A program made the translations under genes and the position numbers. 64,000 bases of DNA from Alphaproteobacteria bacterium (lineage in GTDB: Bacteria; Pseudomonadota; Alphaproteobacteria; JANQMY01): the NCBI GenBank assembly GCA_028289425.1, contig JANQPL010000017.1, forward strand, positions 186,001 to 250,000, in the 5' to 3' direction. The notes below the pieces were generated by a model. The model did not search any database and was not told the DNA's origin. It was given only the letters and a program-made list of their open reading frames with translations. Each line of letters begins with the position of its first letter. The first letter of the stretch is position 1. Of the stretch, positions 1 through 10,149 are shown one piece after another.

Positions 1-973
1 ACATCAGCTCCTGATTACCCGGCAGCAATCGCACAACGATATCTGCCGCCAATAAAAGTAACCCGCCCCCCAACGCACTTGGCAACAGTAGGGAACTCGG
101 CATGTGACCGACCAACGGTCTCATAACGTGGGGTACCACAAGCCCTACAAATCCGATCGCGCCCGCGACGGCCACCGAAGCCCCGACACATAGCGTCGTC
201 CCCAAAATGATCATCTGGCGTATACGGCGCAAATCCACACCTAGGCTTTGTGCGACATCCTCCCCCAAAGACAACGCGTCAAGACTTCTCCTGGACACTG
301 CAAGTAAGCCCCACCCAACAGCCATGAACGGCAATGAAATCCCCACATCCACCAAGCTGCGGTCGCGGACGGACCCCAATAGCCAAAAAATCATTTCGCT
401 CAAGGCAAACGGATTTGGCGACAGGTTCATCGCAAGGGACGTAAACGATACCGCTAAACTGCTCAGGGCGACACCGGCTAAAATGAGCGTTAACGGCGTC
501 GTATCCCGTAGGCTGATCAAAAGCAAAATGGTCATGGTAACGCTCGCCGACGCGATTGCGATCAACGGCGTGGCAAACCAGAATAAGGATCCAAGCCCGA
601 AATAGATGGACACAACGCCGCCGAAACCGGCGCTTGCCGACACGCCCATAATGCCGGGCTCAGCAAGCGGATTGCGGAACAGCCCTTGCAGGGCGGCACC
701 GGCCGCTCCCAACGACGCACCAATGATGACGGCCAGAAATGTTCTTGGAAAGCGGATCTCCTGCATGATGATGGCGCTGACGGACTTGTCCTGTTCCGCC
801 GGCCAGGACAACAATCCGGTCATTGCCTCCCAAAATCCGATCGGTTGATAGCCCGCAAAAAGGGAAACGACACAAACCACAGCCAGGACCGACCCTAGCA
901 AGGCATTTACTTTTGAGCCGTTCCATGTGCCGGCGCCAATGCCCTCTGCCAATACGCCGCTATCCTGGTTCAT
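1..973 (-). CDS. FecCD/BtuC-family ABC transporter permease (3' end truncated by window start)
   Basis: Reverse-strand reading from ATG at 973 gives MNQDSGVLAEGIGAG...PRTFLAVIIGASLGAAGAALQGLFRNPLAEPGIMGVSASAGFGG..., typical of FecCD permeases. Overlaps the end of the binding-protein gene. The ORF runs off the window, so it is not in the ORF track. Confidence 0.88.
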   Translation of the reverse strand, partial: MNQDSGVLAEGIGAGTWNGSKVNALLGSVLAVVCVVSLFAGYQPIGFWEAMTGLLSWPAEQDKSVSAIIMQEIRFPRTFLAVIIGASLGAAGAALQGLFRNPLAEPGIMGVSASAGFGGVVSIYFGLGSLFWFATPLIAIASASVTMTILLLISLRDTTPLTLILAGVALSSLAVSFTSLAMNLSPNPFALSEMIFWLLGSVRDRSLVDVGISLPFMAVGWGLLAVSRRSLDALSLGEDVAQSLGVDLRRIRQMIILGTTLCVGASVAVAGAIGFVGLVVPHVMRPLVGHMPSSLLLPSALGGGLLLLAADIVVRLLPGNQELM

Positions 974-1835
974 CGCTTTGCTGCTTCGTAATGCGGGCTC
1001 TACCGTCGACTAAGGCATCGAGAACTTTCGTCACAAAAGGACCGGCACAGATCCAATCAGCGCTCTTAATTTCGATTGCCGGGCTTCTGTCGACCAAGGA
1101 TCTGTACTGCGGATGTTTGGCAAACCCCGTCCGGGCGGAGCGTGCGAACCGATCTTGAAAACTAAGAACCATCACTTCCGGTGGGCGATCAAGAAGTGTT
1201 TCCAGATCGATGTGCTGCCAGCCGGTGACGCCAAGGTCGGCTGCATAGTTGCGGAATCCGGCGTGCTCAAACAGATCGTCAACGAATGTGCCTTCGCCGG
1301 GCGAACTGCCTGAGGGCAGAAAGTAAACTGCTAAGGGGCGGTGGCCGGATGATGCTAGGTCTAATGCCTTCCGGCGCACATTTGCAAACCGCGCCGCAAT
1401 TTCGCTGCCCTTGTTTGGTCGTCCGATCGCATTGGCGAAAGTTCGGGTGACCTGTTCGATTTCGCTGAGCGAGTTTGCGTCCGGAGCCCGTACGATTTTG
1501 AAACCCATTCGTTCGAGGAATGACGCCTTTCGATGGTGCCCCCATGTATCGAGGATCACGATCTGGGTGTCGCTGGCCAGTATCTGCTCCACACTGTCCC
1601 CGACGATCGGAAATCCTATTGCCTGTTCCGCAAGGGGTGAAATGTCCGGGTTCGTCGCATGAACGGACAGGCCGGCAATCTGTGAAGGATGGGCCAACAT
1701 GAGGACGAATTGGTCAGCACAAACGGAAGTGGAGACGACGCGTGGCAGCGTACCGTCCGATGCCGGTGCGTTCGCGGTGACTATAGTCACCGCGAACAGC
1801 ACAATAGACCCAATCGTTCTAAGTTTGCCAATCAA
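960..1835 (-). CDS. btuF: BtuF-like periplasmic substrate-binding protein (cobalamin ABC transporter)
   Basis: Signal peptide followed by RVVSTSVCADQFVLMLAHPSQIAGLS...; sits between the btuB-like receptor and the permease, downstream of a cobalamin riboswitch. Confidence 0.8.
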   Translation of the reverse strand: MIGKLRTIGSIVLFAVTIVTANAPASDGTLPRVVSTSVCADQFVLMLAHPSQIAGLSVHATNPDISPLAEQAIGFPIVGDSVEQILASDTQIVILDTWGHHRKASFLERMGFKIVRAPDANSLSEIEQVTRTFANAIGRPNKGSEIAARFANVRRKALDLASSGHRPLAVYFLPSGSSPGEGTFVDDLFEHAGFRNYAADLGVTGWQHIDLETLLDRPPEVMVLSFQDRFARSARTGFAKHPQYRSLVDRSPAIEIKSADWICAGPFVTKVLDALVDGRARITKQQSDEPG

Positions 1836-3756
1836 AGTTCACCTTTAGTCCGGCGAATGCGCCAATCCCTCTTGTTTCGAACCCGAAGACCTCTTGATAA
1901 TCCGCATCAAGAACGTTTTCAATGCGGCCGAACAGGGTCACATAGTCCGTCACGTCGAAAGATCCTGCCAAATTTAGCAGCACAAAGGAATCGAGGACCA
2001 GCCTGGTTGCCGGGAAGCTGGAAAAATCGTCATCCAGCTGATCGCTATTGTAATCGAGGGAGAGATTGAAATTACCTCGGCCCTGGGCGAACCGCACATC
2101 CGACTGGAAGCTCAGCAGTGTGTTGGGGCGCCGGATTTCCCGTTCCCCATTTTCGGTTGCCCGCAAATGTGAATAAGAGAAGGACAGAGTCCAATCCTCC
2201 AACGGGTTAGCATAGATCGATACCTCGACGCCTTCCCGCTTGCTTTCACCCGTCTCGTTGACAGGGGTGGGTAGGGCGGCCCCAAAATCGGTTGTGATTT
2301 CGTTCCGCAGGTTGGATTTGAAGTAAGTCACGTCAATCCGGGCAGCCCCATCGAAGAATTCACGCTCTCCGCCGATATCCCATCCGCGGGATGTTTCTGT
2401 TTGTAGGTCCGGGTTGCCCATAAATTGTGATGGAAAAAACCCGAACAGTTCGACAAATGTGGGATCCTTTGAGCCCGTCCCGTAGCTTCCGTGCACACGC
2501 ACATCGATAACCGGTACCTTCAGCGACCCAGTGCCGCGATAGGTGGTCTGATTGTCAAACATGTCGTTGTCGTCAAATCGTACCGCGCCAGTGGCGTAGA
2601 AGCGGTCTCCGATTCCGATATGGTACTCGCCGGTGATGCTCTTGGCAGTATCTTCTTGATCTTGGTTAGGGTCAAAAAGCGTTCCGAAAAATGTAAACGG
2701 CGTGCCAGTTTGGCCAAAGCGCTCTGTTTCCCGCTCCACAAGTAGTGTGGCGCGGTGGTCTAGTGGCTGCACAACATCCGTCGAGAAATTGACCGTGCTG
2801 AGCAGTTCGTATTTGACCCGCTGGCCGGACGTTCCCTCGACAACCTCAAGGCCATTGATGAAATTGGTATTTTCCGTATCAAGGATTGTCGCGGCGAATG
2901 TGTTTTCCCAATGCTCGTCGAATAGCTTGAGTGTCGCAAATACCCGCCCATAGGCCTGCCGCTGCCGGATCTCAAGATCGGCGTCCACAGGCGGACCAAA
3001 GCTTACGTCATCAAACTCGGATCGGCCTACGGAGAACCTTCCTACCACACCCACATGCAAGGCATCCGTCAGTGCGACCGATCCCTTGGCCGCGCCGGTC
3101 GCGTTCCGATACCCGTCCTTTTCCGACCCCAATTCCGACGTGTTGATACCGTCCGTTCTGAGAAAGGAACTGGACAGTGCAAAGTCGAAACCATCCCCAC
3201 CGCCCCTTAAGGCGCCGCCTGCTTGGCCCGTAGCGAATGATCCCCCCTCACCGAAACCGTGAAGTTGCACTCCCTTCTTGCCCGTCTTGGTGACGATGTT
3301 CACCACGCCGGCAAGGGCATCGCTGCCCCATAATGCGCTTTGCGGCCCGCGCAACACCTCAATGCGTTCGACCTCGTGCGCCAGCAGCGAATTGAAATCG
3401 AATTCCGAACCGAAGGCGGGGTCGTTCAATTCTATGCCATCTAAGACGATCAAAGCCTGGTTTGCTTCGGCGCCCCGGATGCGAATCTGGGTGACACCAC
3501 CCACACTGCCGGATCGGCTTACGGCCAGCGACGGCACGGAACGTAGGGCATCCGACAGCACACGAATCTGCCGGTTTTCAAGTTGTGTGTCGGTAAGGAC
3601 GGTCAGTGCGGACCCCACTTGATCCGCATTCAGCGGCGTGCGGCTCGCGGTGATGACAATCTCGTCCCGCTTCTCCTCCGCCTGAAGCGGCAGGGTGACG
3701 ACGCTTGAGGCGGTCCCCACGATTAACGTTGACCATAATAAATGCTTCTTCGTCAT
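1819..3756 (-). CDS. btuB: TonB-dependent receptor, BtuB-like
   Basis: Plug domain (DEIVITASRTPLNADQVGSALTVLTDTQLENRQ...IEVLRGPQSALWGSDALAGVVNIVTK) and C-terminal beta-barrel ending in aromatic residues; first gene after the B12 riboswitch. Confidence 0.88.
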   Translation of the reverse strand: MTKKHLLWSTLIVGTASSVVTLPLQAEEKRDEIVITASRTPLNADQVGSALTVLTDTQLENRQIRVLSDALRSVPSLAVSRSGSVGGVTQIRIRGAEANQALIVLDGIELNDPAFGSEFDFNSLLAHEVERIEVLRGPQSALWGSDALAGVVNIVTKTGKKGVQLHGFGEGGSFATGQAGGALRGGGDGFDFALSSSFLRTDGINTSELGSEKDGYRNATGAAKGSVALTDALHVGVVGRFSVGRSEFDDVSFGPPVDADLEIRQRQAYGRVFATLKLFDEHWENTFAATILDTENTNFINGLEVVEGTSGQRVKYELLSTVNFSTDVVQPLDHRATLLVERETERFGQTGTPFTFFGTLFDPNQDQEDTAKSITGEYHIGIGDRFYATGAVRFDDNDMFDNQTTYRGTGSLKVPVIDVRVHGSYGTGSKDPTFVELFGFFPSQFMGNPDLQTETSRGWDIGGEREFFDGAARIDVTYFKSNLRNEITTDFGAALPTPVNETGESKREGVEVSIYANPLEDWTLSFSYSHLRATENGEREIRRPNTLLSFQSDVRFAQGRGNFNLSLDYNSDQLDDDFSSFPATRLVLDSFVLLNLAGSFDVTDYVTLFGRIENVLDADYQEVFGFETRGIGAFAGLKVNFDWQT

Positions 3757-3984
3757 TAGACTCTCCGGTACGTAGTGTGCGGACGAAATAAGCGATCGTC
3801 GGCACAGTTAAGACGGCCGGCCTTGACGTCAAAGAGCGGTTTTCATTTGTGGAGAGTGTCTCAAAATTCCATCAGTGATCTGTTTCACTGAACCCCCACG
3901 AAAATCCATCCGCAATGAAGCGCCAATTCCGGGCGCGTCACCGCAACGGATTTCCGTTCCCTCCAAGACACCCCGCTTGTCGGG

Positions 3985-4178
3985 GAGGCGACGCTCGTGA
4001 TGGCAGGTTTCCTGGCTCGCGAGTCAGGGCGTCTCTCCGCCTTCCCAGACAATCTGTCCAGTGGCATACGTGAAGTGACGCTCGTCGCTTACAGTTGCGG
4101 GGGCAGCTTCGGCGTTGTTCGCAGAGCGAACGCACCGAATTCCCTTGAGCCCTTTCGGGACCATCACTGGGCGCACTT
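3985..4178 (-). promoter_or_regulatory. Cobalamin riboswitch (B12 box at about 4086-4107)
   Basis: The reverse complement contains GCTGCCCCCGCAACTGTAAGCGACGAGCGTCAC...TGCCACTGG...CTGGGAAGGCGGAGAGACGCCCTGACTCGCGAGCCAGGAAACCTGCC, the classical B12 box and riboswitch core, upstream of btuB. Confidence 0.93.
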
Positions 4179-4224
4179 AAACGGAAACTTGTCCGGCTGA
4201 CAAGTGCTGTTATGCGGGATGTCG

Positions 4225-5364
4225 CTATTGGGTCGACGGATAAGTGCCGCTAAGGCGGGATTCCTTAAAGATTGCCTTGAGTAAGGCGATGGGGCTTGCC
4301 GGATTGAAGCCGCGTTTGCGGTTGCGGGCGCCTACTTCGAACAACAAAGAATGCTGCCGGAAAAGGGAACGATAGGCGTCGATCAGCTTAGTGCGACTGT
4401 CCCAAATGTGGGTTGCCTCACCGCCGGCGCCGTTAACTTCGATGATGGAAAATCCGTGGCCCGCCTGCAAATCCTCAATGTCTTCAAAACGCACGTCAAA
4501 GCGCCCAAAGTAAAACTCAGGGATCTGTTTTGCGACGCGGTCGAAGGCTTGTGTCATCGCGGTGGTGATCAGGTCGTTGCCGTTTTTAAAGATCGTTCCC
4601 CGCGAGTGACTTCCCGCAAAGGCCAGGCGAAACGGCTTGCCCGCCGGCAAAACGGTCTTCAGCGCACTTTTGTGGCGCTCAAGGTAAAGATGGGGAACGC
4701 GACCCGCCCGGCGATCTTGGTGAATGAGTTCTTCAAGCGTCGAACGCCCATCGCCGGTTACGTGCGGGAAATATTTCAGCGTGAGTGAAATGATTTGGCC
4801 GGTTTCTTCCCCAGGCAATCTGACATAGAAGACACCCGCTTCGCCGTCGTAGGGAATGAGTTGTTGCAGCAGCAATCTATTGCCTGTCGGAAATTCAGAC
4901 AAGTAAGCGCGCAAGTCATCGTCATTGCGCACGGGCCGAACGCCCACGCCGCGCATTCCCAAATCCGGTTTGGCGACAACGGGATAGGACAGGCCTGCTT
5001 TTGCCAATGCGGTTTTGGCGCGTTGAAGGTCCAATTCCACATCGTCCGTGTGGCTACGAATTTGGGTCACAAAAGGCGCCACCAGCGAGCGTGCTTCTCT
5101 GTGCATTGTGTCGATCACGTCGGCCTTGGATTCGCCCATCAGACCGCCCATTGGAAATAGGGGGTTTGCAACCGTTGCCAGGGTGGTGCTGCGATACTTG
5201 GCAGCTAAATACGCCCATAAGAGCCCCACTGGTGCGTAAAACAGATAAGAAGGCCAGAACTCGAAAAAAGACAGTGCAGGCCCTTCTAGGTCAAGCGGCG
5301 GCATGCCCGCGTGAGGCTTTGTCGCTGAGAGTTTTGTAGGTGACTGAATATCAAGCGCGGTCAT
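4225..5364 (-). CDS. ATP-grasp domain protein (D-Ala-D-Ala ligase / carboxylate-amine ligase-like)
   Basis: YPVVAKPDLGMRGVGVRPV...LLLQQLIPYDGEAGVFYVRLP...IIEVNGAGGEATHIWD resembles the ATP-grasp lysine and metal-binding motifs. Confidence 0.7.
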   Translation of the reverse strand: MTALDIQSPTKLSATKPHAGMPPLDLEGPALSFFEFWPSYLFYAPVGLLWAYLAAKYRSTTLATVANPLFPMGGLMGESKADVIDTMHREARSLVAPFVTQIRSHTDDVELDLQRAKTALAKAGLSYPVVAKPDLGMRGVGVRPVRNDDDLRAYLSEFPTGNRLLLQQLIPYDGEAGVFYVRLPGEETGQIISLTLKYFPHVTGDGRSTLEELIHQDRRAGRVPHLYLERHKSALKTVLPAGKPFRLAFAGSHSRGTIFKNGNDLITTAMTQAFDRVAKQIPEFYFGRFDVRFEDIEDLQAGHGFSIIEVNGAGGEATHIWDSRTKLIDAYRSLFRQHSLLFEVGARNRKRGFNPASPIALLKAIFKESRLSGTYPSTQ

Positions 5365-5373
5365 GACACGTTC

Positions 5374-5952
5374 CTAAACCGTCTTTGGGCGACGAAATTC
5401 GTTCACGAAAGGATAGATGAAGAACGCGACGGCCACCGCCAGCCCGGCAAGCCATCCCCATGTTCCCGCGAACTCGATGATCATCTGACCGAAGAAATAG
5501 ACCGCGAAGAACAAGCCGGCGGTCCAAACGCCCGCCGCGATCAGGACAACGCCCGCGAATTTGGCAAAAGACACTCCCAAAAATCCCGCGCCCGTATATG
5601 TCGGCAGCCGCACGCCGGGCGCGAACCGCACACCGATCAGTGTACTGAGCAGACGACGATCCAGCCATTCTTGTGCTCGGCCAATCCGTTCCTCGCGCAC
5701 ATATTTTCGCGCCCATTGGTTCCGTGCGGCGAGCCAGCCAAGTCCGTAAAGGCCGAAATCGCCAAGAACAATGCCCACGTAAAGTCCGGTCAATGCATAA
5801 GGCACGGGCACTAAATGCATGGCCGCCAATAGGGCGCCAATGGTCGTTGCGGCATCTTCCAGAACGAACGTGAACAGGGCGAGGGCGACGGCAATCACAA
5901 AGGGATCGGAGGCGAGCGGGCCCAGCAATTGTAGAAACTGATCGACCGTCAT
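5374..5952 (-). CDS. DedA family membrane protein
   Basis: Hydrophobic protein with GLYVGIVLGDFGLYGLGWLAARN and RFAPGVRLPTYTGAGFLGVSFAKF motifs; start chosen at MTVDQFLQLLG. Confidence 0.8.
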   Translation of the reverse strand: MTVDQFLQLLGPLASDPFVIAVALALFTFVLEDAATTIGALLAAMHLVPVPYALTGLYVGIVLGDFGLYGLGWLAARNQWARKYVREERIGRAQEWLDRRLLSTLIGVRFAPGVRLPTYTGAGFLGVSFAKFAGVVLIAAGVWTAGLFFAVYFFGQMIIEFAGTWGWLAGLAVAVAFFIYPFVNEFRRPKTV

Positions 5953-6803
5953 TTGTTCAATCCAACCAGCGTGTGAATCGCAGCGTCGATCTCCGCTTTG
6001 GAGTTCCACGGCAAGAAATGATTCTGCCCTTCAAGAGTGACAATCGTGACGCGGTCATTCGCGCCGAACTGTTCCTCCATGTAAGCGACATTCTCATAGG
6101 GAACTAAATTGTCGACCGTGCCATGAATGATCACAATCGGCTGTTCAATGGTGCCTAGTTTCGATTGCAGCTCTTCCAGCTCGGGCTTCAGCGCCAGCAA
6201 TTCGAGATTCGCGTTGCGAATGGACCGCGGCAACAACATTCTTAGGGGCCACCATTCGCCCACCGGCTGCATGAAGTGGATTTTTTCAAGTGCCGGGTCA
6301 AGAGAACCGGCGGCAATGACAATTCCCGCCACTTGATCGGGCATGTCCGCTGCTACCTGCGCGACAACGGGTCCCCCCAGCGAATGTCCAATGAGTATGG
6401 GCCATTTTCCATCGCGCTCGACCAGAAGAGGACGAAGTGCATCTGCTTGCATGGATAGGTCGACAACCGCGCGTCGTGGGCCGCTTTCACCGAAACCCGG
6501 GCGGTCCACGGCGATAAACTCAAACCCCTCGGGAACGTCTTTGAGATAGTCCTCCCAAACATCGGCCGACCCAGGAGTGCCATGCACGAATATGACACGC
6601 TGGCCGATTGGGTCGCCCGCGGACAAGTAGCTCAATTGCCCATCAATTGAATCCGCTTGTGTATATTCCCGCTTGAACGGGGATTCCGCCGGTTTGCCGG
6701 CTTGTGCCGTGGAGATCGGGGGGGCGGTCGTCAGCGCAGTCACAACCAGCGCCGCCGTGTGCAGCTCCCTATTGTGACGCTTTCTGGATGGACGCCGCAT
6801 CAT
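5949..6803 (-). CDS. Alpha/beta fold hydrolase
   Basis: VIFVHGTPGSADVWEDYL, nucleophile elbow LIGHSLGG, and late Asp/His motifs (IIHGTVDNLVPYENV, GQNHFLPW). Confidence 0.85.
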   Translation of the reverse strand: MMRRPSRKRHNRELHTAALVVTALTTAPPISTAQAGKPAESPFKREYTQADSIDGQLSYLSAGDPIGQRVIFVHGTPGSADVWEDYLKDVPEGFEFIAVDRPGFGESGPRRAVVDLSMQADALRPLLVERDGKWPILIGHSLGGPVVAQVAADMPDQVAGIVIAAGSLDPALEKIHFMQPVGEWWPLRMLLPRSIRNANLELLALKPELEELQSKLGTIEQPIVIIHGTVDNLVPYENVAYMEEQFGANDRVTIVTLEGQNHFLPWNSKAEIDAAIHTLVGLNK

Positions 6804-6958
6804 TACTGACAGCCCGTTCTATCTCACCGATGCAGGACAGCCCTGACATCTCCCTCTCGTGAAATATGGCCGGTGCGGCAAAAGATGCAAATCACAGAGC
6901 GCCAACGCTTTCGTGATTTACCCGTTTCGGGTGATGGTACGTGTTTTGTGCGGTTTTG

Positions 6959-7564
6959 TTACGCTTTTTGCGTGCTGGAGCCGCAATCGCTTGGCGTGTT
7001 TGGCTCCAACGTTTCCACAGTGGATACGGGACCCCGATTGAGTTCAAACCCTTCCAAAAGTGCCGCCTCGTCGGCCAGCTCAGGCGGTAGCTTCGCCAAG
7101 ATATCGCCACGGCCGCCTTTTTTGGCGGGCACGAAGGGGTTGTCCGTAATCCCCAGAAAATCGCGCACGCGCAGCAAATGATGCTCAAGCTCGTCGACAA
7201 ATTGGGGGATCTGATCGCCCATTGATGCAGAGTCTTTTTCGAAGGCCTCCCGAAACTGGCCAACCATTTCCAAGAGCTCGGCCAATTCTTCGACAACGTG
7301 ACCAGAGGCGGGGGCCGAAAGCGTTTCCAGAGCGTGTGATTGAGAAGCCGAGTACCTCTCGATCGCTGCAAGAATCTCTACAGTATCTGCATGGCGATTG
7401 CGTCTGGCGTGTTCCTCGATGAACCACCGCCCTTGCGCTGTCGATGTCACCGCGTTGTAGATGGCTTCAAAATCACGATTGGATTCCTGAAACTTTCGGG
7501 CCGGCATTAAGGATACTCCGATCACGATGTGCTTGTACGGACCGTCGACCAATTCGGCGGGCAT
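6959..7564 (-). CDS. Hypothetical protein
   Basis: 201-aa ORF, mostly helical by composition (AIYNAVTSTAQGRWFIEEHARRNRHADTVEILAAIERY); no family recognised. Confidence 0.65.
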   Translation of the reverse strand: MPAELVDGPYKHIVIGVSLMPARKFQESNRDFEAIYNAVTSTAQGRWFIEEHARRNRHADTVEILAAIERYSASQSHALETLSAPASGHVVEELAELLEMVGQFREAFEKDSASMGDQIPQFVDELEHHLLRVRDFLGITDNPFVPAKKGGRGDILAKLPPELADEAALLEGFELNRGPVSTVETLEPNTPSDCGSSTQKA

Positions 7565-7762
7565 TTCGGTTTGGTCATGATTTTTGCTTGGATCAGTTGA
7601 AGATTGGTTGACCGTTAATCGGCAATGTTAAGTATTTGTGCGGAAGAAATAGTCGCCAGGGGCAGTCCTCATTAAATATAACCCAATGTTTCCGTAGATT
7701 TTTTTGCAACGGTTGCTACATTCGCGGGCGGATTAATCTACAGAAATACAATAGTTTGGTTA

Positions 7763-8395
7763 ATGGATCTTGGAATCGACATAGACCAGGTAAAGGGCTT
7801 TCTCGACCCGACTGAAGGCGCGGCGCTGCACGCCGTTGCAACGGAAGTGGGCACCACGGGACCTTGCCTCGAGGTGGGGAGTTATTGCGGGAAATCGACG
7901 GTCTATATTGGTGCTGCGTGCAAGGCCGCCGGATCGCATTTGTTTGCTGTGGATCACCATCGCGGGTCGGAAGAAAACCAGCGCGGCGAGCAGTATCACG
8001 ATCCGGATCTATTTGATCCGTTCACGGCGCGGCTGGACAGCCTGCCGTTTTTCAGGCGCACGCTCTTCAAGGCGGGATTGGAAGAGACCGTTATTCCGAT
8101 TGTCGGCCCCTCGCAGCAAGTGGCCAAATACTGGTCCACCCCGCTGTCGTTTCTTTTCATTGACGGCGGTCACAGCATGAAAGCAGCGCTCGGGGACTAT
8201 CAATTGTGGACCCGGCACGTGCGTCCCGGCGGCGTGGTCGCGATTCATGACGTATTCCCAAATCCCGCCGATGGCGGCAGACCGCCCTACGAAATCTACA
8301 AGCTGGCGCTGATGTCGGGACTCTTCGAAGAGTTAGCGATGGTAAAGTCGCTCGCTCTCCTCCGGCGCCTCGGGGATGCGGGTCTCCACAAATAG
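7763..8395 (+). CDS. Class I SAM-dependent methyltransferase (Methyltransf_24-like)
   Basis: GPCLEVGSYCGKSTVYIGAACKAAGSHLFAVDHH...PLSFLFIDGGHSMKAALGDYQLW. Confidence 0.78.
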   Translation: MDLGIDIDQVKGFLDPTEGAALHAVATEVGTTGPCLEVGSYCGKSTVYIGAACKAAGSHLFAVDHHRGSEENQRGEQYHDPDLFDPFTARLDSLPFFRRTLFKAGLEETVIPIVGPSQQVAKYWSTPLSFLFIDGGHSMKAALGDYQLWTRHVRPGGVVAIHDVFPNPADGGRPPYEIYKLALMSGLFEELAMVKSLALLRRLGDAGLHK

Positions 8396-9433
8396 ATTGC
8401 TGGCCGGTGTGGCCCTAAACAGCGCATCTGCCGCCAGCAAAACCGCGCCCGCTGTCCAAGCCGGCTTTTCCCGGGGCCAAGGCACATCCTCAGCATACTG
8501 ATATCCCATCCAATAGGCGCCGTCATCGTCACGCCATTGGTGGATCCAGCTGAACATCTCCGTTGCTTTGCTTTTTTGACCCGTGTGCAGCAGGGCGAGG
8601 GTGAGTTCACAGGTCTCCGCCACGGTCACCCAAGGCTGATCGTTGACACACCGGCAGCCATGTCCTTCCGAAACGAATTCATCCCATTTTGATGCAAGCC
8701 GGGCGCGGGCTGCATCGTCGGTCAAGGCACCGGACAAAACGGGATAGTACCAATCCATCGAAAATCGATCTTTGGGCTCCCATTGGCGGTCGAAACGGTG
8801 GGGTTTGTGGCGAATAGCGGCCCCTAATCGCGCCCGTGCTTCGGCCCAATTTCGCCAGCCTTCCCCCATTTCCTGAGCGATCAGGATCGCACATTCGAGG
8901 CTTTTGTAGATCGAGCTGCAGCCGGTTACCAGCGCGTCGTCTTGTTGGGTCTGCGGATCATTGGCTGCCCACCGGATCTCACCATGATCGCTTTGATAGG
9001 ACAGAACCCAATCCATGGCATCGCGCACGATCGGCCAATACTCTTTAAGAAAATCATCGTTGCCGGTGATCAAATAATGGTGCCAAACACCCGTCGCGAT
9101 GTAAGCGCTGAAGTTGGTGTCGCGCTTCGCTTGTTCGGTACCGTCGCCTGCATAGTGATCATCGTCCAGAGGCACGGCGGCGCCGTATTGCCCCCACCAC
9201 GAACCATCCTTGAGCTGAGTTTCTGCAAGATGACGGTATGCCCGCTCCGCATCGGCAAACGCGCCCGCGGTCGCCAAACCCATCGCGGCCTCGATATGGT
9301 TCCAGGGGTCAAAGACACCGCCATCAAACCAAGGAATGGCGCCGTTCGGGCGCTGAAGTTCCTGAATCCTGTTTACGGCTCCGTCAAAGAAGCCTTTGGG
9401 AAACGAATCTGAAAGGAGATAAAGCTTCTTCAA
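8333..9433 (-). CDS. Prenyltransferase / alpha-alpha-toroid-like protein
   Basis: Repeats such as IQELQRPNGAIPWFDGGVFDPWNHIEAAMGLATAGAFADAERAYRHLAETQLKDGSWW resemble prenyltransferase/six-hairpin toroid repeats. Confidence 0.6.
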   Translation of the reverse strand: MKKLYLLSDSFPKGFFDGAVNRIQELQRPNGAIPWFDGGVFDPWNHIEAAMGLATAGAFADAERAYRHLAETQLKDGSWWGQYGAAVPLDDDHYAGDGTEQAKRDTNFSAYIATGVWHHYLITGNDDFLKEYWPIVRDAMDWVLSYQSDHGEIRWAANDPQTQQDDALVTGCSSIYKSLECAILIAQEMGEGWRNWAEARARLGAAIRHKPHRFDRQWEPKDRFSMDWYYPVLSGALTDDAARARLASKWDEFVSEGHGCRCVNDQPWVTVAETCELTLALLHTGQKSKATEMFSWIHQWRDDDGAYWMGYQYAEDVPWPREKPAWTAGAVLLAADALFRATPASNLFVETRIPEAPEESERLYHR

Positions 9434-10149
9434 CTTGTTGGCCTTTTCGAGAAATAGAGAACAACGCTTTTACCCATCAAAGGGTCGAATATCTTTTCGA
9501 GGAGACGTGTGAGGAGAGGGCGCTTCATAAGGTCCCAAACCAGGAACTGATGATAGATCCGGATCGGGAACCATGTGTCGCGATGCTCCCATCGCAAGCA
9601 TTTCAGCCACCAATAGGGCGAATGCAGGCCATGCGCCCAATGACGCCGGAAATAGGACATGCCGGTGCGTTCGATGTCGTCACGCAATTCAGATGCATTG
9701 AAGATGCGCACGTGCCCGCCGGGCGTATTGTGATATTCAGGCGACAGTTTCCAGCAGATCCATTCCGGCCAATAGCGCGGTACACTGACGGCCAGGGTGC
9801 CCCCCGGTTTTAAGATACGTTCGATCTCGCGCAAGGCGCTTTTATAGTCCGGAATGTGTTCCAAGACTTCCGAGCACACAATTTTATCGAACGTGTCATC
9901 ACAAAAGGGAAGTGTTAGGGCATTGCCCACCGCCAAACTAAACCCTTGCCCTTCATTCGGCGAAATGTCCGGGTAGCGCTGAAATCCTTGGCGCGTTTTC
10001 ACCACGTCATCGAACCCAAGATCCACGCCCACCGCATGGACCTTGGCGTCATAATACATGGCGTGCAGGTGGCGGCCTTCGCCGCAGCCCAAATCCAGGA
10101 CCCGGTCCCCGTTCCGCAGACCTAGCGATCGCAGATCAACGGTGAGCAT
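9430..10149 (-). CDS. Class I SAM-dependent methyltransferase (Methyltransf_11)
   Basis: DRVLDLGCGEGRHLHAMYYDAKVHAVGVDLG...FDKIVCSEVLEHIPDYKSALREIERILKPGGTLAVSVP. Confidence 0.88.
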   Translation of the reverse strand: MLTVDLRSLGLRNGDRVLDLGCGEGRHLHAMYYDAKVHAVGVDLGFDDVVKTRQGFQRYPDISPNEGQGFSLAVGNALTLPFCDDTFDKIVCSEVLEHIPDYKSALREIERILKPGGTLAVSVPRYWPEWICWKLSPEYHNTPGGHVRIFNASELRDDIERTGMSYFRRHWAHGLHSPYWWLKCLRWEHRDTWFPIRIYHQFLVWDLMKRPLLTRLLEKIFDPLMGKSVVLYFSKRPTS

